Positions 21,211 through 33,200 of a stretch of 64,000 nt of DNA are shown here, piece after piece; within the stretch, counting starts at the first letter, position 1, and the number at the start of each line of letters is the position of its first letter. The notes below the pieces were generated by a model. That model did no database searches. It was not told the DNA's origin and saw nothing but the letters and a program-made list of their open reading frames with translations. Source of the DNA: Thozetella sp. PMI_491 (taxonomy: Eukaryota; Ascomycota; Sordariomycetes; Chaetosphaeriales; Chaetosphaeriaceae); assembly GCA_021432635.1 (NCBI GenBank), contig MU270069.1, positions 62,001 through 126,000 of the forward strand, in the 5' to 3' direction. The position numbers and the translations under genes were made by a program.

Positions 21211-24200
21211 ATGATGCGTGAGCCCCGGCGGCGGAGCCCTGAAAGCTCCCGTCGTCGACGCGCCGAGCGTCGAACCTCGCGGGAGCAGCTCGCCGCCGCC
21301 GCCGCCATGCCTTCGCAAACCTCTCTCCGATCGCGCGCCGACTCTACCACCTCCGGCTCGTCCTCTACTTCGTCATCTCTCCTCAACATCTCCAGGAAGA
21401 GCCGGCGCTTCGGCCTGCGCTCCTTCTTTACCTCACCCAAGAAGACCCGCCGGTCTTCCAAGCAGCGCTTCCGCCACAAGAACGGCTCGTCGTCCTCCGT
21501 AGACAGTGACCTCGCATATGGGCAGGGATACATTTCCAAGGACTCTCTAGACCGCCGCCAACGCTCGAGGGGGGAGCCTGAAGGCTCCCAAAGCCACCAC
21601 CAGCACCAGCCACCCGAGGAGCCGCTGTTTGGCCCTGATGGACGGCCCGTCTTACACCGCGCCCAGACCGATGAGGAGATTCTGGAGCTAGGCCGCAAGC
21701 TCCAGGCCTACGCCAAGGCCGAAAACCGAAGAGATCTGGAGCGCGCGGGCCGGCCGCGCCCTTCACAGTTTGCGACCGCCGCTGCTGCCATTGGCAAGCT
21801 GTCGCGCCACAACACGCTCGAGAGCAACCGGGGCATAGGCTCCTCCAAACCCCATGATGAAAACTCCGATGACGGCGACTGGGAGTCGGCCTCGGAAGAC
21901 GGCTCTAGCGACGACGGCCTGAACTACGGGGGTGCCCACTTCTCAACCCAGCACCTGCCCCTGCAGAACGCCCCTCCCCCTGCGGTCGTTTCGCAGCGGC
22001 CTCCCGAAGCCATACGCCCTCCTCATCGCAAGAGCTCTGCCGTTGATCCGGCCATGTTTGGTCCTGTCAACTCGCTACGCGGCCTTATCAACACGCCTTG
22101 CGGGTTCAGGCCCGGCGAGTACCGGCCCGGCGAATACAATCGACCAGGGCCGGGCCAACGCGTGGAAGATCCCATCCCGCATCCGAGCAGTGCTTCCATC
22201 GAGGCCCGTCCCATGCGTACCGTCTATGCTGCCCCTACGTCGGATCCTACGAGATTTGAGGCCGTACCAGGGTCCGTTGTATCGTCACACCAGGATACAA
22301 GCGGCTTCCCACGGCCTGCTCCGATCCCTATCCAACCTTCTGTGCCTATCCAGGCGCCTAAACCGCGTGTTCCTGTCTCTACTCGTGTCCTGGAAGAAAA
22401 GCGCATGGAAGAAGAGGCGCGCGACTCTCGTAGTTCTCGCCGCAAATCTGAAGGTAAGGGATTTGCCGAGGCTGCTGTTGCCGGTGTCGCCGCTGCCGCC
22501 ATGGGGGCTGCTGGGGCAGCCATCTTGTCTGATCGTAAGGACAAGGACAAGCGCGACCGAGACGACCGGCGTGATCGTGAGCGTGAGCGTGAACGTGAAC
22601 GTGATCGCGAGCGCCAGAGAGAGGAGCGTGAACGCAGTTTGAGAGAGCTCGAGAAGAAGGAGACGGAGAAGAAGGAGCTTGAGCGACAGCGTGAGCGAGA
22701 CGAGAAGCGAGAACTCGAGCGGAAGGATCCTGATCGCATGGATCGACGTAGCTCAAAGCGAGACAGCGTGAAAATCATCGACGACCGCGATGGCAAGCGT
22801 GATGAGAAGCGTGAGGACCGGAAGGAGGAGAAACGCAGCGAGCTGCGCCCCAATGACAGGAAGCCGACCCGTGAAGAGAGACGGGCGGCCCGCGCTGAGA
22901 CTCAGCGACTGCTCCGCGAGGTTCAGGCCCAGATTGCCCAGGAACGAGAGAGGGCTCAGCAAAAGGACCAAGGCTCCTCTGCAAATGCTAGTCAGCCAGT
23001 CGACGATGCGGTGGGTCAACGACGAACCTACGAGGCGGTGGCTTCTTCGTCCTCCAGCCAAGTCCCTATTGACCCTTTCCAATTTCAGGTTCCTGACGAC
23101 GCTTTCCAGACTCCCGTCTACGCCACTCCTCGGCGCCCACTGACTCCCAGCGTCACCACTGTGGAGAGGGAACCTAACTTCTCGCGCCTCGAGAGCGACC
23201 CGCACCCCATGGAGAGGCTTAGCCGTCGTGATTCATACGAGTATGAGCTCAAACATGCCAAGGCTCTAGCGGAAGAGACGCAGCACTCTACGATCGCAGC
23301 CCACCCTGAAAATATTGCTGTTGCCATCGCTGCCGTTCAAGAGCAGGACCGGGTGCGCGAACGCAGCCGGGTCCGGGCGAAAGAGCCTGTCCGAGACTCA
23401 GTTCAAGAGGCTGCTGACGCTGTGTATCGCGAGAGCCGGCTTGCCAAGAGACTCGAGGAAGACCAGATTCGTTCGCGCAGTGCCTCTCCTAACCCTTCCG
23501 AACAGGATGACGAGCCCGTGGTTCGGATCGTTACGCCACCAGAGATGGACCGACGCCACGCAAAGAGCCGATACGACGGACCTAACGCTGACGTCCGGAT
23601 CGACAATATCATTGTTCCTCGAGACTTGGTCAAGTACAAGGCCCCCGCCAGTCTGGGGGAGAGAACAGTGCCTATCTTCAAGTCGAGGGACCCCTCATGC
23701 GAGCGCGAACGCCCCCTTCTCAACCTAGTTCTACCAACTCCAATCCCGACGCCGTCTCCTGAGAAACAGCGCGCCAAGGAGGACAAAAAAACCGACAAGG
23801 AAGACGGTAACGAGTCTGAGCCGAAACCTAAGAAACAGGTTGTCATCAACTCCAAGGGCGACGTCGTCGCTCAGCCGGCCGAGACCGATGCAACCACAAG
23901 GCAAGCGGGGGCTAGTCGCAACGAGGAGCAATCCGAGGAGCCTCGAAGTCTCCCTCATGATGAACCCGAGGTCAGGCCGGTGTCCACAAAGAAGAAGGGA
24001 AAGAAGAGCAGTGGTGTATGGAGCATCCTCGCCGCTGCCGCTGCCGCTAGTGCCGCAGCGGCTGCGACTACCTCAAGCGACAAGGACGGGAGCCGCAAGC
24101 CCTCCGAGGAGAAGCAAGAGACGCAGGAGGAAGTGAAGCGTCGCGAACCATCGGCTGCCGAGAGCCATGACCGAGATTCTGCCCCAACTTTCACATCTCT

Positions 24201-27200
24201 GGTGAATGATCTGGACGACATGCCGCCCAAGATCGGCCCCAAACCTTCCAGCCCCAGAAGCTCCCAGCTGCCTGGCGCATTCGCCGACGACCTGGACTTC
24301 ACCGCCACGGTCGCTGCCGGCCTTCAAGGCACTGGCTTTGACCCCAACATTGTCATAGATGACCCAGCCTTCAGGCGGCGAGATTCGCCACCTGGCTCTA
24401 ACGAGGGCTTCTACAAGCAACCTAGTGCTGAAACTGTCACTGATCTTGGCATTATCAACCAGGAGCACTCGCAATCTGGTGACAAGGAGCTTGTACTTGA
24501 CGACTTCGAAACACCGACAAAGCCGAGCAAGAAAGACCGGAAGAAGGAGAAGAAGGCCTCCAAGCGCCAGAGCATCGGCCTAGGAGATATTGATGCCCCC
24601 GAGGTGCTTCCGGAAATCGTCGACATCCCGAAAGGCAACGACTTTGAGCCGCTTAAGAGAGACACGCCAGAGAAGCCTCTCGCATTTGACGAAAATATCT
24701 CAGTTCGCCCCCTCGAAGAGACTGAACTACCCAAGCCGGGAGATGTCGTGGAAGATGAGTGGGCAGAGCCTAAGCTGAGCAAGAAGGAGCAGAAGAAGCG
24801 AGACAGGGCAAAGGCCCGAGCTCTTGAGGAAGAACAAGAGGTCGCCTCTCCTCGTGACTCACAACCTGTAGAGCCAATTGAGGCAAGCGACGACGAGTTC
24901 CAGCCGAAGCTCAGCAAGAAGGAGCAGAAGAAACGGGAGAAAGAGGCTGCGAAGGCTGCGGCATTGGCCGAGTCAATCGTTGAACCCGTCACCGGGGAGC
25001 CCCAGCCAGCTGCGGTAGCCGACGCAGGTGAAGATGAATGGGCCATTACGCCAAAGCTCAGCAAAAAGGAGCAGAAGAAGCGTGAGAAAGCTGCCCGGGC
25101 TGAGCAGCTTGCCAAAGAGGACGATGACTTGACCCGTGACCAGCCCGAGCAACTAGACGAGTTTGTTGACGCGAACGAGGAATGGAACGACACGCCTTCG
25201 TCCAAGAAGAAGTCCAAAAAGTCCAAGAAATCCCCCCCGGCCTGGGAAGATGCTCAGGAGACTCCCGCAGAAGAAGGCGAGATCTCCGTGCCAGTTGACG
25301 CCTTCGACGACCTAAAGGCTGGCAATGATGAGTGGGACCAGCCGAAGAAGTCGAAGAAGGACAAGAAGAACCGCCGCAAGAGCACAAAGGACGACTATGA
25401 TCCTCCCGACCCTGACGACCCTCCAGACAGAGCGAGGGATCCTTACCAACCGTTCGACCGCGATGTCAGTTCTGTGGTCTCCGATCCTACGCGGTACGAC
25501 GACCGGTATGAGAGCAAGTCCAATGGCAGTCGTGCGGATCCCGAAGACGACATGAAGTCCGTCGCCTCGGTTCCAACCACTAGCGAGGATCTCAAGAAGA
25601 AGGAGAAGCGTGGCAGCGGTTTCTTTGGGATGTTTGGCAGAGGAACCAACGGCACAACAGACGAGACGGCTGAAAATCAGTCAAAAAACGTTAATGCCGG
25701 CACCCTTGGCGCAGGTGTCGGCCTGATGGGCGCTGCTGCTGTCATCGCATCCCAGCTGTCCCATCTGAAAGCCACCCAGGTTCCCGAGGAGGAGCCCTCC
25801 AAGACGATTGTTGATGCCCCAGGGCCGCCAAGCCGCCCGCGGAGTACCAGCCAGGATTCTCATACCGTGGATCCGGAGATCGTGGAGCGCACCATCAAGC
25901 CCGCCATCGACCCCCAGTACGGCGATCTGCTTCCTCTTCCTCCCAGTGTACCTGGTTCCCCAAAAATCGAGCAGGACCTTCCTGCTCTCCCCGACAGCCC
26001 CCAGCTGTCTCAAGATGAGCCATCCGCTGCAGCTACCACGGATGGCCCAGACCAGTCCGGCCGCCTCCGGAGCGTGAGTACGGGCTCCCAGATTGTGGAT
26101 CCTGAAATTGTCGAGCGTGCGATCAAGCCGGCTATTGACCCACAGTATGGCGACCTGCTCCCCCTCCCGCCCAGTGAACCTGGGTCTCCCCAATTCGAGC
26201 GTGATCCAGAGCTTCCGCCCCTTCCAGATAGCCGCCCGGATACGCCGCCCGAGGAGCGGGAGGGTTTACGCATTAGGAGCCAGACGCAAGGCCACTTGCG
26301 ACGGCGGAGCGCTTTCGATACGCCTGCCAAATCTCCCAGTCATACTGCGATCCCCTTGCAGCTGCGCTTCGGGTCTTCGCCGGGCGGGCTGCTAAGGTCG
26401 TCTCCGCTCCCTTCCCCAGTTACCCCCTCCAATACTGAGTTTGGCAGTACGGGCAAAAAACTTCCCCGTCCTACCTCGTGGGACAGCAGCCGTGAGATCA
26501 AGCCTCTTCTGCTCTTGGACAAGGCGAGTTCCGGCAGCCTCGGCTCAGAATACCGGCGTCTACAGGGCCGAACCGACTCGCTTGGTTCAGACACGGATTC
26601 TCCTTCTGGCCGTGTAGGACTGGGCATCGTACCTTCACTCACCGATACGACCCGGAAGGTTCGCGCCTATACGACAGGCAGCTCGCCGGAGCGCTCACCG
26701 AGCCCCCTAAGCCGGACTTTTGACAAGAAAGAAGTGGTGGAGGTGGCAGACCAAGGCCAGTCTGCCCTCCTGGCTGCTGCCGGCGTCGCTAGTGCCGGAC
26801 TTGTTGCTGCTGCCCTCTTGCACGATGACCAGCATACTGGTGAAGTGGATTTCGTGTCCAAAACGATACTGCCCCTTAGCGAAAAGGGCAAAGACCTTGA
26901 GATCGTAGAGCCGCCAATCAACTCTCCCTCGGCTTCGGAACCAGCCATGCTCCCTTCTTCTGGACATGATGTACCGTCGGAAGAATTTGACTTCGTGCCT
27001 GCGAAGAAGGGCAAGAAGGGCAAGAAGTCTCAACGCAAGAGCCAGCCACCCGACTGGGACCTAGAATCAGAAGCCACAACCCTCGTGGAAGCTGAAGGTT
27101 CTAGTATTGTTCTGGCCCCGGCAGAAGACACTGTTCTGCCAGTCCAGGAGAAGGACGCTTTCGAGACGAGAGGGTCCAAGGGGGGCAAGAAAAAGAAGAA

Positions 27201-30200
27201 AGGGCAGACTTGGGAGCCGGAACTCGACCCAGAGCCGATTACCAAGGACGATGTTCTGGAAGACTTCCCCGCAACCAAAAACCAGCCTCAGGAGCCTTCT
27301 CCAGTTGTCCCCGAGCCCGGGGTTAGTAGCCAGTATGATGAGCCTCCGAGCTCGTTGGAGCGACCCATCACCACCAAGAAAGGCAAAAAGAAGAAGGGCA
27401 AGAAGGCACTGGCCTGGGAGGATGTGGAAGAAACGATCACGTCTTCTCTCAGCTCACTCGAGCAACCGTTGCATTATACCGAGGCAACATCATCAGCCCT
27501 GGACACCGGCGCTTACACCCGGGATGTTGGATTAAACGACTTAAACCCAGAGATTCCTCAGCCGGTTCACACGAGCACCTCCGAGGCCGGGCTTGAGCCC
27601 GTGTTGGCGCCTGCTGAACGAAGCCTAGATACCCTGGCTTCTGGAACCGAGCCGGTTGTGCTAGAACCAGCCCCACAGACACCGCCATTGGAGCCCAGCC
27701 AGCCCGAGGAAGACACGTTCTACACTCCGGAGAAGGGCGAAGACAAAAGTGCGTTTGTCTTGGAGCCACGACCGGTCGACTTGCCCAAGGATACGCCAGA
27801 GGATTGGTTCCCCCCCGCCAAAAAGGGCAAGAAAAACAATAAGAAGGCCGACAACTCGTGGGATGTCGTGGAAACCTCAGACAAGGACGCACAAGGCGCT
27901 GTTGATTTGGAAGCTCTCCAAGAAGCCTCTGGTGGCCCCTCCGAGCCAGCTGGCGCGGCCCCGGAAGCCTTTAGTGGCCCGTCTGAAAGGCAGTCCGGCG
28001 GTCTGGAGCTGGACACCGAAACTCCGGTAGAGCGCGTTGGGCACGAGGAGGTGCCTCCAGCACCGCCGAAGCCCGAACAGGCACCAGAACCCCCTTCCAG
28101 CACCTCTATGGGATTCTTCCCGGCAGCGTTTGCTGTGGGCGCTGCCGCTGTCGGCTCTTTCCTCGGCAGGAGCAAACGTGACTCGGCGAAATCGTCTCGC
28201 GACGTTTCGCCAGGCTCGCCAGGGCAGGAAAGCGAAAAGCGGGACGCGGACAAGTTGGTCGAGTTCCCAGCCGCCCCATCTCAGCCCCCTGTGGGGCCGG
28301 GATTAGACGGCCCCAGCCGGGAGCCTGACCAGGATCCGTTAGGCCTGCAGGGGTCTAGCAGCCAGGACAAATCAGTGGGCGACACAACAGGGGCCGGCCT
28401 GGACACCGCTGTTTCTGTGCCCAACACAGCGCAGCAGCTCCCCACATCAGACATCAACGTCTCCAAGGTGTCCACCAATGTGGGCCCGCGAGAAATCGGT
28501 GAGCTAGGGGAGCTCGCCCAGCAGGACGACCAAAACGAGCGGCTGGGCCCGACCCAATCCCAACCTCTTGTCGAGGAACCTTCAAGTTTTGCTCAAGAGC
28601 CCGACCAACCCGGGCCACTTGATGCTGCCGACCAGACGCCCGCCGAACCAATGGACTGGGATTCGACACCCGGCAAGAAGAAGGGGAAGAAGGGCAAGAA
28701 GAAGCAGCGAGGCACCCAGGATGCATGGCCCGAGGACGAGCCTGTCCAATCCGCTGAGGTTGAGATCCCACTCGACGCAACCAGCCTGCCCGGCCCCTCG
28801 GCGGCGTCCGAGCCGCTCGGCGAGGTCGACCCGAGCGCCAAGGAGGGGCTTGAAGACCCGGCAGAAGACTTATGGTCTCAACCAACGGGGAAGAAGGGCA
28901 AGAAAGACAAGAAGAAGCGGCGGCAGGCCACACAAGACGCTTTTGAGGAGCCCCCATCAGAAGAGCCAATCAGCCACCAGCCCCGAGATTTTAACGACGA
29001 CGATGGCGAAGTTGCCGCGGTTGTTGATGACGATGTGGACAGCGGGATCAAAGCTGCCTCTCAGCCGCAGTCCCAAGGTGACAGCGCCGACAAGGCTCTA
29101 GTCGAAGGCCCTATTGATGATCTCTGGGATGACCCTTCTTTCGGCAAGAAGAAGAAGAAGGACAAGAAAAAGAAGCGACAAAGCACCTTCGACTTCGACG
29201 ATGTTCCGACAGCACCAGAGACTCCTACCATTCCGGAATCACCAGGAGTGGCGCCCAACCCAAATGCGGAGCCCGTGACAGAACCCCAAGTCACCCCCGA
29301 GGCTCCAGATGCGGCCGATGAGACCTCTGATAAGGCGGCTCCTGAGGCCTCCCCAGACGACACTTGGGAACTGCCGAGTTCTGGGAAGAAGGGGAAGAAA
29401 GACAAGAAAAACCGCCAAAGTGTCCAGGATATCGCCATGTCCCTTGCAATGGCAGAGCCGCCCTCCTCTGATTTGAAAGAGTCTGAATGGAGCGTTGGTG
29501 AGGAGGCCGTTAATACTCCTGAGCCTTCCCTGGACCCTTCCCTGGACAGCGCTAGTGCTGTTCACGCTACCGAGGTGTCGCCCGATGACCTGTGGGAGGT
29601 GCCAAGCTCTGGAAAGAAGGGCAAGAAGGGCAAGAAGGGGAAGCGGTCGGGCTTACAAGAGGCTGGGGGGTTACCGGAGTCTTCGGTCGATCCGATGGCC
29701 ACAGAGTCAGGCGAAGACCACAGAAAAGGAGACGCTAGCGCTGAGGAGCAGTTGCCTTCACGCGAACCTCCGGTTTTGAGTACCGCCGACGAATCGGAAG
29801 CCAATATCGATGTACTTCCTGATGTCCCTATGGAAGCGTCGCCGTCTGACGACCTTCCTACAACGACCACCGGCGAGATCACCCTCTCGGAGCCAACAGA
29901 ACTAGCTGACGACGGAGACCAAAAGCTAGAGGACCCAGCCGGAACGGCAGAACTCCTTCCAGAGTCCGACTTCGAATTCACGCAACCGCTAAAGAAGGGC
30001 AAGAAGAAGAAGAAGTCACGCAGCGTCTCTATTTCTCCTCCTAGAGACGACCTGAGTCCAACCGAGCCGTCGCAGCACAATTTGGAGGACGAATTCGCAG
30101 CCAAGACCGAAGATTTCGACGACTGGGACATGCCTGAGTCTAGCAAGAAGAGCAAAAAAAAGCGCCAGAGTGTCACATTCGCCGACCCTATTGCAGAGCA

Positions 30201-33200
30201 TATGGAGATTCCCGCCATTTCGGAGCTGCCAACACCCTCCGCCTCTCAAGAAGACCTCGCTTTGAGCGACCAGCCCGAACCATCCCCTGCAAATGAGACC
30301 CGACTGGAGGAGACTGACCAGGTCATGGAGGATGTAGTAGAGCATGAACTGGCTCCCGAATCAACAGAGACTATCCAGAAAGAGCCTCACCAAAAAGAGC
30401 CTCGGGCTTCACTCGCCCCCGCAGACCTGGCTGAGGACAACAAGCCAGAATCTTCTCGCGCTGCCCTCGCTACAGTAGCCGGTGTTGGCGCCGTTGTCGC
30501 TGCTGGCATTCTTTCTTCCGATGAGCAAGACAAAAGTGGATCGCCAAATCTCGATAATTCATCTCAGGATCCGATGGAAGCCTCTCGTTCCCTTCCCGAA
30601 TCACAGCCCGAGGCACAGGACGAAAGTCGGGAAGCTATGTCTGAAGACGATTTCGCTTGGGGTAGCAAGAAATCTAAGAAGGACAAGAAGAAGAAGCGGA
30701 AGGGCCAGAGCCAAGACGAGGCCCAGCCGCTGCCCGAACCTAGCGAGCAAACAGGAGCGACCGAGGAACCACAACCGACCACAGAGCTTGAGAACACCCA
30801 ACACTCGCCCGGTAGGAGTCTAACTGCCGAGCCAGAAGTCGTCGAGACAGAGGACGCCGCGATACCGCTTGATGAGCCCGATACCTTCATCACCAAGAAG
30901 TCAAAGAAGGACAAGAAGAAGCGGAAGGGCAAATCGCAAGATGACTGGGAACCACAACCGGAACCCGAGTTGATCAAGGCGGAAGAACCATCATCAGCGA
31001 CGCTTGAGCCCGGACCCGGGCTTTCCACCGAATCAACAGCGATCGGAGAGGAGCTCGTGCAGGAGCCTGACCCTGTTGGGGAGGACGTCAAAGAGCAGCC
31101 AGTCGACGACGAGCCAGAATTCTTCCCCAGCAAGAAATCGAAGAAAGACAAGAAAAAGCGCAAGAGCAAGGCACAGGACGACGACGACTGGACCATCCAT
31201 TCCGAACAGCCCAAGTTCGAAGAAGAATCGACGGCCACCACAACCCCCCTGGATGTTGAAACCGTCAGCCACGAGCAACCCACGATCAGCAGTGACGTGA
31301 CCGAAGAGCTAGAGCCAACAACACCTGAGAGCCGCTTACTCTCAGAAGCTGTTGACGAGCCCGAGATCGTCGTCAGCAAGAAGGGCAAGAAAGGCAAAAA
31401 AAAGAAGACATCGGCAATAGATTGGGAGCTCGAGGAGACCCAGTCTCTAGAGCAAACGTCTCATGTCAATGCCTCACTGACAGACGCCCAGGTGGATAGC
31501 AGCAATACCATACCTGAACCAACACCCTCACCCCCGATCGAGCAAGGAGATGACGAGTTCGCAAGCTTCATGCCAGCCAAAAACAGCAAGAAGGACAAGA
31601 AAGTGAAACGTATGAGTTTGGCGCTGGATGAGCCCGCACCCGAGAGTCTGCCTGTAGAGCAAACTGAGCCCGAGGATGGCGGCGTTCAAGACAGCCCAGC
31701 TCATATTGTCGAAAACCTGCCCGATATGGAGCCAGAGCTCCCGCCCGTCGAAGTCACACCCTCAATCACGGACGCTGTGGGCATTGAGACCAAAAATGCC
31801 GACACTATTCCTGCTGATTCTCGAGAATCTTCCCAGCCGCTAGCTGAAGACGTCCCTACCGATTCGAGCTCACACAAGGGGGAGTTGGGCGAAGAGGGCG
31901 ACTCCGATTCAACCTCTCAGCTAGCTGTCCCAACCAATCAACTTAGGGAGGTTCCCTCGATAGCTTCACTTCCAGGCAGCTCTGAGCTTGAGGAGCTACT
32001 GGGAGGGGTTGAGTATATAACTCCTGACCCGATCGACGAAGCCCAAATCCAACCCGGGGAAGACATGCCAATGCTTGCAGCTGAGAAACCCGAGTCTGTC
32101 GAGCCACAAGAAGTCGAACCAGCCTCCAAATCCACAGAGCCTGAACCGGAATTCTTTGCTACAAAAAAGTCGAAGAAAGACAAGAAGAAGAAACGCAACA
32201 GTCAGGTTCAAGATCCTTGGCTAGATGAGTCTGAAGAAACCAGCCCCCTCCCGGAAAAGAATCCCGAGATCGAATCGCCTGCCGAGCCCGAAATCGAAAC
32301 TCAGCCAAGCGCGGAGCCAAGTGACGAGTTTGAACCTTTGCCGACCAAGAAGTCGAAGAAGGAGAAACGCAAGGCAAAGAAGGCGCCCAAGTCGACTGAC
32401 GATTGGGATATGACGGAGCCGGCCAGTAGCCAGGAGTCAACGTTAGCAGAGGACCACCTACGAGCTCAGGAGCGTTCAACTTTGGAGGAACATGGCACTA
32501 CCGAGGCTGGTTCTGAATCGATGGCGCCACTGTCAGAGGCGGAGCCGGCCCATTCTCCCGAACCTGAGGTGGATCTGAGTCTTGGGGCAAAGTCGTCTCT
32601 AGAAGACGGCGCCGAATCCATGCCTGTTGTTTCTGCTGCCATTCGGGCATCTTTGCCCGCCGGAGAGGCCGACCCAGAGGCACCTCCGCCTGTCGAGACG
32701 GCCAACGAGGAGCCTATCCCAGAAGAAGCATCACCCGAAGACTTCTTCCCTATCACTACAAAGAAGTCTAAGAAGGACAAAAAGAAACGCGGTACCGCTC
32801 AAGGGGAGTTGGAACAGGCCCTTCCTGCTATTGGCGAGTCCAGCTCACCTTCCGCAACAGAAGGAGAAGCTACAACTCTGGTCACCGAAGAGCCAGAGAC
32901 AATGCAAGAGGAGACTGCCGAGGAGTTGTGGACTGCGCCTTCCAAAAAGTCCAACAAAGACAAGAAACGCAAGGGCTCCAAGCTACCTGAGTCCGAGCCA
33001 ACGTCTGGCAGCATCACTCCTTTTACCGAAGAAGCGAGTGTTCCTACTCCAGAGACCCACGTCGAACCTAAATCCATTGGGCCTGAAGCTGTCCCGCCTT
33101 CAACCAACCTGGAGAATGCTGAGTCTCAGATCATTCAGCCGGAGGACGAGTGGGCTATCCCAACGAAGAAGTCAAAGAAAGAGAAGAAACGCAAGGGCTC

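Noticed and set aside
22224-22853. Arg/Ser-rich frame antisense to the leashin-like gene
   Set aside because: It is the reverse of the Arg/Glu helix codons and has no independent support.
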